Shown here one piece after another: positions 1 through 6,468 of a DNA stretch of 15,794 bases (position 1 is its first letter; each line of letters begins with the position of its first letter). The notes beneath the pieces were generated by a model. The model saw nothing but the letters and a program-made list of their open reading frames with translations. It had not been told where the DNA came from and made no database searches. The stretch is taken from assembly GCA_023419175.1 (NCBI GenBank), contig JAEZYG010000078.1:1-15794 (forward strand), in the 5' to 3' direction. This stretch comes from Actinomycetes bacterium. Lineage in GTDB: Bacteria > Actinomycetota > Actinomycetes > Propionibacteriales > Propionibacteriaceae. The position numbers were made by a program, and so were the translations under genes.

Positions 1-576
1 GTATAAGACGGGGTCGCGCATCTGCATATTCTCATGATTCATATCGATCTTGGCTCGCAAGACCCGAGAACCTTCCTCAAATTCTCCGGCGCGCATTCGG
101 CGGAAAAGATCGAGGTTTTCCTCGACAGGACGATCCCGATAGGGAGAATTGATTCCAGCTTTGCCGTATCCTCCGCGCTGGGCTGAGATCGTCTCACCGT
201 CTTGATCGTCGACATATGCCAAGTTTTTTGAGATCAATTCCTCTGCCCACTGGTAGAGAGTCTCGAAATAATCCGAGGCGTAATAGATATTCGCCGGACG
301 ATATCCTAGCCAGGCGATATCTTCGATGATCGAATCGACGTATTCCGTGTCCTCAGCGTCCGGATTGGTGTCATCAAAACGCAAATTACACGTTCCGTCA
401 TAGCGCTCAGCGATTCCGAAATCGACAGTGATCGCTTTCGCATGTCCGATATGTAGATATCCGTTCGGTTCGGGTGGGAAACGGGTCTGGACACGCGAAG
501 CATACGTGCCCTGTTCATTATCGGCACGCACGATATCGCTGATGAAGTCACCTGCAGACGATACGGATTCGCTCAT
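1..576 (-). CDS. glnS: Glutaminyl-tRNA synthetase, 5' part (runs off the window)
   Basis: Class I aminoacyl-tRNA synthetase that charges tRNA-Gln with glutamine in the cytoplasm. Reading the minus strand from ATG at 576-574 gives 192 codons with no stop up to the window edge, so the C-terminal part is missing. Residues 34-45 carry the GlnRS form of the class I signature (PPEPNGYLHIGH). The Glu there separates GlnRS from bacterial GluRS, which has a different residue. Further GlnRS blocks are LRFDDTNP (about 65-72), the EYVDSI block (about 78-83), NSPYRDR, VEENL and LRAKIDM, collinear with E. coli GlnS. No strong ribosome binding site precedes the ATG; the alternative ATG at 584 is out of frame and stops at once. 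It lies 68 bp downstream of the HAD gene on the same strand. Many actinobacteria lack GlnRS and use GatCAB, so its presence is informative. In some actinobacteria GlnRS is fused to a YqeY domain, which cannot be checked here. Confidence 0.95.
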   Translation of the reverse strand, partial: MSESVSSAGDFISDIVRADNEQGTYASRVQTRFPPEPNGYLHIGHAKAITVDFGIAERYDGTCNLRFDDTNPDAEDTEYVDSIIEDIAWLGYRPANIYYASDYFETLYQWAEELISKNLAYVDDQDGETISAQRGGYGKAGINSPYRDRPVEENLDLFRRMRAGEFEEGSRVLRAKIDMNHENMQMRDPVLY

Positions 577-644
577 GCCATCATGCTAGCCGAGATAGCG
601 GCTGCCGTAATCTGACGAGCCGGTATCTAAGCTGAAAAGGTCTT

Positions 645-1250
645 TTAGGAAAGGAAACGTTCTATCTCTTCACGTAAGCCTTCAATACCCCTAAAGAGGT
701 GGACGTTGAGTCCGACAGAACGAGCTCCTTCGATATTGACCTCGCGGTCATCTATGAAGAGAATATTGCTCGGTTCAAGACCGATCCTTTCGATAGCCAA
801 TGCGTAGATATCGGCATGGGGTTTCGCCATTCCCACTTCGCAAGAGAAGATGAGGGGGTCGAGGTCGCTAAACCAATCGAAAAGGCTATGAATATAGGCA
901 GGTTCTTCAGCGACAGCATTGGAGATCAATCCAACAGGGACTCGTCCGATCAAGGAGTGGACGTAGTCGGCCATCTCGGCATCGTAGCCCGACCAGCTTT
1001 GTAAATCGGCATCGATGCAGGCTTGAACATCGGTGATGGTATGTCCGCTGGCTTTGCTGATCGCCTCCCAATAGGAAACGCTATCGAGCCTTCCGGCATC
1101 GTAATCTTCACGGAATTGTTCGTAATAGGGCCATAGATCATCTCCACTTAAACCCGATGCCTTTTCGATACTGGCTCGTCCAGCATCGTCTTGCTCGTTC
1201 ATGATGACGCCGAAAAGATCGAAAAGAAGCCCACGTTGCGCTGTACTCAT
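645..1250 (-). CDS. HAD-superfamily hydrolase (subfamily IA, YihX-like)
   Basis: Probable cytoplasmic phosphatase of the haloacid dehalogenase superfamily, 201 aa, a normal length for subfamily IA proteins with a small helical cap. Motif I is FDLFGV, with the nucleophile Asp11. The usual second Asp (general acid/base) is replaced by Phe13; related YihX-type proteins also lack it (DLGNV or DFGGV forms). Motif II is LIS with Ser110, motif III is Lys143 in AKPHADIY, and motif IV is FIDDRE with Asp167/Asp168. Residues about 20-95 form the cap. The start is ATG at 1250; the sequence before it has only a weak ribosome binding site. It is divergent from the tyrosine phosphatase gene across a 137-bp gap that must hold both promoters, and could be co-transcribed with glnS. 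The substrate cannot be read from the sequence; sugar phosphates are typical for the family. Confidence 0.85.
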   Translation of the reverse strand: MSTAQRGLLFDLFGVIMNEQDDAGRASIEKASGLSGDDLWPYYEQFREDYDAGRLDSVSYWEAISKASGHTITDVQACIDADLQSWSGYDAEMADYVHSLIGRVPVGLISNAVAEEPAYIHSLFDWFSDLDPLIFSCEVGMAKPHADIYALAIERIGLEPSNILFIDDREVNIEGARSVGLNVHLFRGIEGLREEIERFLS

Positions 1251-1387
1251 GGCTCAATTCTTGCACGTATATTCCCTTCTGCAGTTCACTATGTGGAGCT
1301 ATCGGCACGATGGACACAGGTGCTATGCGATGAAAAATTGCGCCACATGGATAAAGGTTCAATTTTTACGTAGGCATCGATAGCATC

Positions 1388-1864
1388 ATGATTATGAGAA
1401 GACTGGTTACCTTCGTCTGCTGGGGGAATATTTGTCGCTCCGCTATGGCGGAACAGGTTATGAGGGCTTATGCCGATCGACATGGCTGTGAGATCGACGT
1501 CGATTCCGCTGGAGTCAGCAGTGAAGAAGCTGGTCACGATATCGATCCGCGAGCCAAACGAACATTGCTCGCTCATGGTTATCCAGTCGGTTCGCATCGG
1601 GCTAAGAAAGCCAGCCGTGAGCTGATTGAAGATTCCGATCTCGTCGTCGCTTTTGAAGATATCCACTGTGAGCGTTTGCGTCGTATCGCTCCGAACAGTG
1701 AAGTAATCCATCTGATTACCGACTTCGACCCATCTGTCCCCAATGGAACGGGAGTCGATGACCCTTGGTACGGTGACGATGCCGCTTTTGAAGATACTCT
1801 GGCCTCTATCGAAGGAGCGTTGAGCGGTATCATGACGTATCTGGAGAGCATAGCGACTCGCTGA
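1388..1864 (+). CDS. Low-molecular-weight protein tyrosine phosphatase
   Basis: Cytoplasmic phosphatase expected to dephosphorylate protein phosphotyrosine through a cysteinyl-phosphate intermediate. The protein is 158 aa, the usual LMW-PTP size. The N-terminal P-loop reads CWGNICRS, with nucleophile Cys11 and Arg17 in the CX5R pattern plus the second Cys16 typical of the family. The general-acid loop is DDPWYG with Asp125 near the C-terminus. Two in-frame ATGs (1388 and 1394) fit the start and neither has a clear ribosome binding site. It is the first gene of a tight plus-strand run and ends 13 bp before the S51 hydrolase gene. In other bacteria LMW-PTPs act with tyrosine kinases in polysaccharide control, or are secreted by mycobacteria (PtpA). 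No tyrosine kinase is present here, so the target is unknown. Confidence 0.92.
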   Translation: MIMRRLVTFVCWGNICRSAMAEQVMRAYADRHGCEIDVDSAGVSSEEAGHDIDPRAKRTLLAHGYPVGSHRAKKASRELIEDSDLVVAFEDIHCERLRRIAPNSEVIHLITDFDPSVPNGTGVDDPWYGDDAAFEDTLASIEGALSGIMTYLESIATR

Positions 1865-1877
1865 GGGGAGGAATGAA

Positions 1878-2612
1878 GTGAGTCTATATCTGGCAGGGGG
1901 ATCTGTCGATCAGCAAAGTGGTGATCTGTGGGACGATTTTTGTGCTGATGTGAATAGGCGAGGTAATCGTATCGCTTTGTTCATCGCTGGTTCACCTGAT
2001 GAGAGCGCGACAGTTGAGCAAAGTTATACCCAACCGATCCTTCAACGTCTTCCCCAAGCTCGTATCGAGACCTGTTGGATCACAGACGATGCCGCAGTCG
2101 ATCTTCCAGATGATTTCGAGCAGATGGCAGGGGTCGTTGTCGCTGCTGGATGGACCCCGATCTATGCAGACGCTCTTGTAGCCCATAAGCGCCACTTCTC
2201 TCGTCTTGTCCGCTCGGCAATTCCCTATCTGGGATTTTCTGCAGGGGCGATGATTGTAGGTAATCACGTCATTGCAGGGGGATGGCATCATCGCGGACGT
2301 AAGATCGCTCCTGAAGTGGCGGGTGAAGGTTCAAGTGAGTTGGATATACGGCCAGGGCTTGGGCTGATCGGTCCAGCGATTGAAACACATGCCGATACAC
2401 AATTCCTTATCGGACGAGCCATGGCAGCTATCGAGGCATTCCCCATTCGAACAGTCGCCGCTATTGATGAAGATAGCTATATGGTCGTCGAGACGCCGTC
2501 AGGGCGGACTAGTATTAGGGGAGCGGGTTATCTCACGTGGATCATCCAATCGGGGGATCAGTGGGCGATCACTCGGCAGACCCAGCCCAACCTATCGGAC
2601 GACGACGCATAA
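1878..2612 (+). CDS. Peptidase S51 family (peptidase E / cyanophycinase-like) hydrolase
   Basis: Protein of 244 aa with the class I glutamine-amidotransferase-like fold of family S51, which includes alpha-aspartyl dipeptidase PepE and cyanophycinase. The nucleophile elbow is GFSAGAM with Ser121. A GWTPIYADAL block (91-100) matches the conserved GGNTP-type strand of the family, and HADTQFL (about 171-177) lies where a His is conserved. No signal peptide is visible, so it is probably cytoplasmic. The start is GTG at 1878, set by the strong AGGGGAGG upstream (about 1864-1871); the nearby ATG at 1873 hits TGA two codons later. It lies between the tyrosine phosphatase and the response regulator, with gaps of 13 and 9 bp, implying one transcript. 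Whether it cleaves Asp-X dipeptides or another substrate cannot be told. Confidence 0.8.
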   Translation: MSLYLAGGSVDQQSGDLWDDFCADVNRRGNRIALFIAGSPDESATVEQSYTQPILQRLPQARIETCWITDDAAVDLPDDFEQMAGVVVAAGWTPIYADALVAHKRHFSRLVRSAIPYLGFSAGAMIVGNHVIAGGWHHRGRKIAPEVAGEGSSELDIRPGLGLIGPAIETHADTQFLIGRAMAAIEAFPIRTVAAIDEDSYMVVETPSGRTSIRGAGYLTWIIQSGDQWAITRQTQPNLSDDDA

Positions 2613-2621
2613 GGTGGCGAT

Positions 2622-3311
2622 ATGCACATCCTCGTAGTAGATGATGACCAGGCCGTTCGTGATTCCTTGGCGCGTTCTCTCCAATATGGCAGTGGCTATG
2701 AGGTGACGACTGCTGAAGATGGGCTGGATGCTTTAGCGAAACTATCCTCTTTGCGTCCCGATGCAGTCATCATGGACGTGATGATGCCCCGTCTTGACGG
2801 TCTGGAAACGACACGGATGTTGCGTCAGAGCGGCAACGATGTGCCGATTCTTATTTTGACTGCCCGCGATACCGTCGATGATCGAGTGGACGGATTGGAT
2901 GCTGGAGCTGACGACTATCTGGTAAAGCCTTTTGCCCTGGATGAATTGACAGCTCGTCTGCGCGCTTTGACTAGACGGGCACGTCCCGATGTGGAGCGCA
3001 GTGGCGAGACGTTGACTTTCGATAATTTAACGATGGATCTTTCGACGCGCGATGTCACTCGTGCCGGTAGACATATCTCTCTTACGCGGACAGAGTTTGC
3101 TCTTTTACAAGCATTTATGGAAAATCCTCGACGGGTTTTGGAGCGTTCATGGCTGCTCAACGAGGTATGGGGATGTGATTTTCCCTCTACAGCGAATTCT
3201 TTGGAAGTCTATATCGGCTATCTGCGCCGCAAGACGGAACAGGATGGTCAGCCACGCTTGATTCATACGGTGTGGCGTGTCGGCTACGTCCTACGTGAAA
3301 CTGCGCCGTGA
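2622..3311 (+). CDS. OmpR/PhoB-family response regulator (MprA-like)
   Basis: DNA-binding response regulator, 229 aa. The receiver domain (about 1-118) has the acidic pocket DDD at 7-9, phospho-acceptor Asp52 in IMDVMMP, switch Thr80 in LTAR, and Lys102 in LVKPF. A winged-helix effector domain (about 130-228) follows, with LTRTEFALLQ, the recognition-helix region VYIGYLRRK and the C-terminal hairpin VWRVGYVL. The VVDDD-AVRDSL-RSL opening resembles mycobacterial MprA. An AAGGTGG ribosome binding site precedes the ATG at 2622. The stop overlaps the kinase start as GTGA (3308-3311), so the pair is probably translationally coupled. In mycobacteria MprA responds to envelope stress; carrying that role over here is inference. 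Confidence 0.95.
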   Translation: MHILVVDDDQAVRDSLARSLQYGSGYEVTTAEDGLDALAKLSSLRPDAVIMDVMMPRLDGLETTRMLRQSGNDVPILILTARDTVDDRVDGLDAGADDYLVKPFALDELTARLRALTRRARPDVERSGETLTFDNLTMDLSTRDVTRAGRHISLTRTEFALLQAFMENPRRVLERSWLLNEVWGCDFPSTANSLEVYIGYLRRKTEQDGQPRLIHTVWRVGYVLRETAP

Positions 3312-4717
3312 TCGCCACGCTGAAAGCTGCCTTTGAGGTTCTTCTCGCCAAGAGAGGAACTGTACAAGCTCAGCTTGCTGCGATCACGTCAGTTGCAGTC
3401 GCATTGGTGATCGTGACTATTGGAGTGGGAACCTATGTCATGGCGAAGGCGAGCTTATATTCCCAACTCGATCGCGAATTGGTCGAGGTGGCTACCTATG
3501 CTTCTCTTCCGGTGGCAAGCGATGTGGAGGGATTGGGAGGCTTTAGCGCTTCAGCTCTCCAGGCGAGCAACGCGACGATGTTCCTCGTGCGCACTGATGG
3601 GATCGTGCGTCGTGTTCAAGGATTGCGTTCCACGGTCAATCCTCAAGCTCCAGAGATCGCTATTGCGCGCACTCAGGAGGGAAGTTCCACACGTTCTGTG
3701 GTGGGCAATGACGGATCGCGTTATCGCCTTGTGGCTATTCCTCTGCGCACTGAATCGGGTCAATATGCCTTGGTGATCGGACGTCCTCTTGCTCCGACGA
3801 TCACCACCTTGCACGATATCGGGACGATCATCACCGCGGCGGGTGCGGTTTTGATCCTCTTGGCTGGAGTGGTGGGATATGCCACTGGACGCAGAATCAC
3901 CGAGCCGTTGAGGGATCTATCGTCTGCGGTGACTCGAGTCATCGAGACCGATCAGTTGGAGCCGATCGGTATCTATTCAGACGATGAATTGGGAGATCTG
4001 TCGCGCAATTTCGACACGATGATGGCATCGCTCGCCTCATCGCGAGAGCGTCAACAGCGTTTGATCGCAGACGCAGGCCATGAGCTGAGAACCCCCTTGA
4101 CATCGATGCGTACCAATGTGGAATTGCTGGTAGCCGATCAGAAATCGGGCATGTTGCCTCCAGAGGCGAAGGATGCGATCTTGTCTGATGTTGCCGCTCA
4201 GCTAGGGGAATTCTCCTCGCTGGTGGGCGATTTGGTGCAGTTATCGCGTGACGATAAAGCGGCGATCATTCGTGAACCTCTCGATTTTGTCAATGTGGTC
4301 AACAATGCTGTTGAGAGGGCTCGTAGACGTGGCCCGAGTTTGTATTTCGATGTGATCGCCCATCCATGGTCGATGGTAGGAGATGCAGCGGCTTTGGAAA
4401 GGGCTGTGACCAATCTGCTCGATAATGCGGTGAAATTCTCCCCTCGTCATGGGACGATCTATGTCCGTTTAGATGGTGGACAGTTGACTATCTGGGATGA
4501 AGGTCCTGGTATCGCTGAGGAAGATCTCCCTAAGATTTTTGATCGTTTCTACCGTTCCAATAAGGCGCGTAACACTCCTGGGACGGGCTTGGGATTGTCG
4601 ATTGTCTCCCATACGATCAATGCCCATGGCGGACAGGTCAGCGCCGAAAATCAGCCAGGAGCCGGAGCTAAATTTACCGTCGTTTTGCCTTCGGACGAGT
4701 CCGCTGAACATCAGTGA
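3308..4717 (+). CDS. Sensor histidine kinase (MprB-like), membrane-bound
   Basis: Partner kinase of the preceding regulator, 469 aa. TM1 spans about residues 24-46, followed by a roughly 115-residue extracytoplasmic sensor region without an obvious known fold. TM2 spans about 172-194, then a HAMP linker (about 195-248, with RRITEPLRDL). The dimerisation/phospho-acceptor domain has His258 in DAGHELRTPL. The HATPase_c domain has the N box (NLLDNAVKFSP, Asn373), G1 (DEGPG, 397-401), the F region (FDRFYR) and G2 (GTGLGL, 425-430). All catalytic elements are intact. The GTG start overlaps the regulator's stop by 4 bp. The stop codon sits inside a small perfect inverted repeat (4708-4728) that may end the transcript. 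The signal sensed is unknown. Confidence 0.95.
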   Translation: MIATLKAAFEVLLAKRGTVQAQLAAITSVAVALVIVTIGVGTYVMAKASLYSQLDRELVEVATYASLPVASDVEGLGGFSASALQASNATMFLVRTDGIVRRVQGLRSTVNPQAPEIAIARTQEGSSTRSVVGNDGSRYRLVAIPLRTESGQYALVIGRPLAPTITTLHDIGTIITAAGAVLILLAGVVGYATGRRITEPLRDLSSAVTRVIETDQLEPIGIYSDDELGDLSRNFDTMMASLASSRERQQRLIADAGHELRTPLTSMRTNVELLVADQKSGMLPPEAKDAILSDVAAQLGEFSSLVGDLVQLSRDDKAAIIREPLDFVNVVNNAVERARRRGPSLYFDVIAHPWSMVGDAAALERAVTNLLDNAVKFSPRHGTIYVRLDGGQLTIWDEGPGIAEEDLPKIFDRFYRSNKARNTPGTGLGLSIVSHTINAHGGQVSAENQPGAGAKFTVVLPSDESAEHQ

Positions 4718-4728
4718 TCTACTGATGT
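4708..4728. terminator. Inverted repeat at the end of the phosphatase-kinase run
   Basis: ACATCAGT (4708-4715), a 5-base loop, then ACTGATGT (4721-4728): a perfect 8-bp stem that includes the kinase stop codon. It is the only hairpin between the kinase and the transporter gene. It has no T-tract and modest GC, so it is a weak terminator candidate; it could equally be an operator. Confidence 0.35.
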
Positions 4729-4767
4729 GAAATCGATGCCAGGATCAACTGTGAGCGGAAAAATTTA

Positions 4768-4794
4768 TATAAGTACTTGCGCAATGGCTTAAGT
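4768..4794 (+). promoter_or_regulatory. Candidate promoter -10 and operator dyad for the exporter-arsR operon
   Basis: A TATAAG -10-like hexamer lies at 4768-4773 with only a weak -35 (TCAACT, 4745-4750, 17-bp spacer). Just downstream is the imperfect dyad ACTTGCGCAATGGCTTAAGT (4775-4794), with 7 of 10 positions paired. It would span the predicted transcription start. Two perfect 8-bp palindromes, AAGTACTT (4771-4778) and TTGCGCAA (4777-4784), overlap it. The dyad's place between -10 and the ribosome binding site (GGAAGG, 4798-4803), and the ArsR-family gene in the same operon, make it the natural operator candidate. This is inference from position and symmetry only. Confidence 0.4.
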
Positions 4795-4811
4795 AATGGA
4801 AGGCTAATTCC

Positions 4812-6053
4812 ATGCTGGCAGTTCTACGCAATGGGAAGTTCCGCCGACTTTATATAGCTCAAGTGGTTACCTTGATCGGGACGGGTCTTGCCACCTTAGC
4901 CCTTGCTCTGATGGCATATGACATCGCTGCAGAGCGCGCAGGTATCGTCTTGGGGACATCCTTGGCAATCAAAATGGTCGCCTATGTGCTGGTAGCTCCA
5001 CTAGCTCAAGCCATCTGTCAGTCGATGAGTCGCAGACGAATCATGATGGCAGCCCATCTAGTCCGTGCAGGAATCGCCTTTGTCTTGCCCTTTGTTAGCG
5101 AAATCTGGCAGATCTATCTTCTCGTCTTTGTCCTTCAGGCGGCCTCGGCAACATATACGCCAACCTTCCAATCGGTAATTCCCGATATCGTCACCGATCG
5201 TGACGACTATACAGCGGGTTTAGGATTAACCCGTCTCGCCTCCGATCTCGAACAGATCGTCTCTCCCGTCATCGCTGGAGCATTGCTCGTCCTCATGGAG
5301 TCACGTGATCTTTTCTATGCAACCTCTCTTGCGTGCTGTCTAGGTGCGATTCTCACCTCATTCACACCTATCCCGCAAGCAAAAAGAATGGAGAAGGAAG
5401 GCTCGCTGTGGTCGCGTTCGGTGAGGGGGATACGGATCATGGTATCCGTACCGGCATTGCGTATGGTGATGTTACTCAATATGGCCGTCGCAGCAGTCGT
5501 CAGCATCGTCTTAGTCGCCAGCGTGGTGATCGTACGCGACCATCTACACCTATCCTCCCATTCCCTGACCCTCATCTTGGCGATCAATGGATGTGGGTCG
5601 ATGACGATGGCGTGTGCGATCAAAGGGATAATTCAACGGGTCGAAACGCGAAAGATCATGATGATCGCCGCTTTCCTCTTGAGCCTTTGTTGTCTGGGAA
5701 TCGCTATCACTGTGGGGTATATGGAGGCAATGCCATGTTATCTTGCCCTCGCTTTCCTATGGTATGTGATCGGTATCGGCTGGTCAGCCGTAGAAATTCC
5801 GGTGGGACAGCTGATCCGTTCCCATGTGAGATCGCAGGATATGCCGGCTGTTTTTGCCGCTCAATTTTCCGCTCAACACGCCTGTTGGCTGGTCTGCTAT
5901 CCCCTAGCGGGCTTTCTGTCGTCATATAGCCTGATTGCCCTCCCCATCGTCATGGGGACGATCGGTCTTGCGTTCACTGGATTTGCGCATCTGTACGGGC
6001 GCGTTACGCCTTCCTGTCGCCATATTCGTGCTATCTATAGAGGTGATGACTAG
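4812..6053 (+). CDS. MFS exporter, probably metal efflux (NreB/EntS-like)
   Basis: Integral membrane transporter of the major facilitator superfamily, 413 aa, with about 12 hydrophobic segments. The loop after TM2 reads SRRRIMMAAHLVRA, the MFS_3-type form of motif A, but the usual Asp before the Arg run is absent. The central YTAGLGLTRLASDLEQIVSP stretch is typical of this exporter group, which includes the nickel-resistance protein NreB and siderophore exporters. A clear GGAAGG ribosome binding site precedes the ATG at 4812. The last codons overlap the start of an ArsR/SmtB-family gene whose ligands resemble a Ni/Co sensor, so export of a divalent metal is the best guess. The substrate assignment rests on this context, not on residues in the transporter. 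Drug or siderophore export cannot be excluded. Confidence 0.8.
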   Translation: MLAVLRNGKFRRLYIAQVVTLIGTGLATLALALMAYDIAAERAGIVLGTSLAIKMVAYVLVAPLAQAICQSMSRRRIMMAAHLVRAGIAFVLPFVSEIWQIYLLVFVLQAASATYTPTFQSVIPDIVTDRDDYTAGLGLTRLASDLEQIVSPVIAGALLVLMESRDLFYATSLACCLGAILTSFTPIPQAKRMEKEGSLWSRSVRGIRIMVSVPALRMVMLLNMAVAAVVSIVLVASVVIVRDHLHLSSHSLTLILAINGCGSMTMACAIKGIIQRVETRKIMMIAAFLLSLCCLGIAITVGYMEAMPCYLALAFLWYVIGIGWSAVEIPVGQLIRSHVRSQDMPAVFAAQFSAQHACWLVCYPLAGFLSSYSLIALPIVMGTIGLAFTGFAHLYGRVTPSCRHIRAIYRGDD

Positions 6054-6387
6054 ATCAGAAGATATCCCTGCTAGCCATGAGCTCGAACATGCTGCTGCGG
6101 TTTTGAGAGTTCTTGCGGATCGCACTCGTCTGTCGATTCTCTTGCTTTTGGACGGACGAGAGCTCACGGTGACTGAAATCGCCGATCAGCTAGGGCGTTC
6201 AATGCCTGCAACCTCTCAGCATCTGGCAAAATTGCGCGTTCATAAATTGGTCTCATGGCGTCGCGAGGGAACGACGATCTATTACAGCCAGCCAGATGAG
6301 CACGTGGCGGCTTTGGTGACCAATATCTTGCAACATTCTGAGCACTCCCTCTATTTGGAACCTCCCCATCATCAGAAATCCACATAG
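6046..6387 (+). CDS. ArsR/SmtB-family metal sensor repressor, KmtR-like ligand set
   Basis: Winged-helix repressor of 113 aa, expected to bind DNA as a dimer and release it on metal binding. The DNA-reading helix region is MPATSQHLAKLR (53-64), followed by the wing (SWRREGTTIYY). The alpha-3 Cys motif of ArsR/CadC (ELCVCDL) is absent. The C-terminal helix instead holds Asp84, His86, His97 and His100, the spacing of the CzrA/SmtB/NmtR alpha-5 site. With Glu99, His108 and His109 it also reproduces the spacing of the ligands reported for Mycobacterium tuberculosis KmtR (His88, Glu101, His102, His110, His111), which senses Ni and Co. The ATG at 6046 (or GTG at 6043) overlaps the exporter's end by 8 bp, with AGAGG just upstream. 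Longer in-frame starts would read into the exporter and lack family similarity. Metal specificity is inferred. Confidence 0.88.
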   Translation: MTRSEDIPASHELEHAAAVLRVLADRTRLSILLLLDGRELTVTEIADQLGRSMPATSQHLAKLRVHKLVSWRREGTTIYYSQPDEHVAALVTNILQHSEHSLYLEPPHHQKST

Positions 6388-6468
6388 TTATCCACAGCTG
6401 TGGGTAACTTACATCTGTGTAATTACACTGCTGTAGTTTTCCCCACATGTGGACAAGCCTGTGGAAAA
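6376..6468. promoter_or_regulatory. Cluster of DnaA-box-like 9-mers outside oriC
   Basis: Six 9-mers resembling DnaA boxes lie within 93 bp. On the plus strand: AAATCCACA (6376-6384), TTATCCACA (6388-6396, exact match to the E. coli/B. subtilis consensus) and TTCCCCACA (6439-6447). On the minus strand: TTACCCACA (6399-6407), TTGTCCACA (6448-6456, exact actinobacterial consensus) and TTTTCCACA (6460-6468). The second and third in genome order form the dyad TTATCCACAGCTGTGGGTAA. A perfect 12-bp palindrome GTGTAATTACAC (6417-6428) and a 10-bp palindrome CCACATGTGG (6443-6452) lie in the same stretch. The cluster sits between the converging ends of arsR and aat, where no promoter is expected, which points to DnaA titration or a chromosome-maintenance role. 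dnaA, dnaN and other oriC neighbours are absent. Actual DnaA binding is untested. Confidence 0.6.

Noticed and set aside
306..551. 81-residue minus-strand frame inside glnS
   Set aside because: It overlaps the GlnRS frame, which has unmistakable class I signatures; this one is a shifted shadow. No frameshift in glnS is needed to explain it.
5333..5929. Long open frame on the plus strand inside the MFS exporter
   Set aside because: It lies in another frame of a clear membrane transporter; its translation is charged and without domain features. It is a shadow frame.
5935..6045. N-terminal extension of the ArsR-family protein back to an ATG at 5935
   Set aside because: The first 37 residues overlap the exporter frame and do not resemble ArsR proteins; the start at 6046 gives the normal length and has AGAGG before it.
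6376..6468. The DnaA-box cluster as the chromosomal origin itself
   Set aside because: There is no dnaA, dnaN, gyrB, rpmH or parAB nearby, no clear unwinding element, and the site is only 93 bp. A titration-type site fits better.
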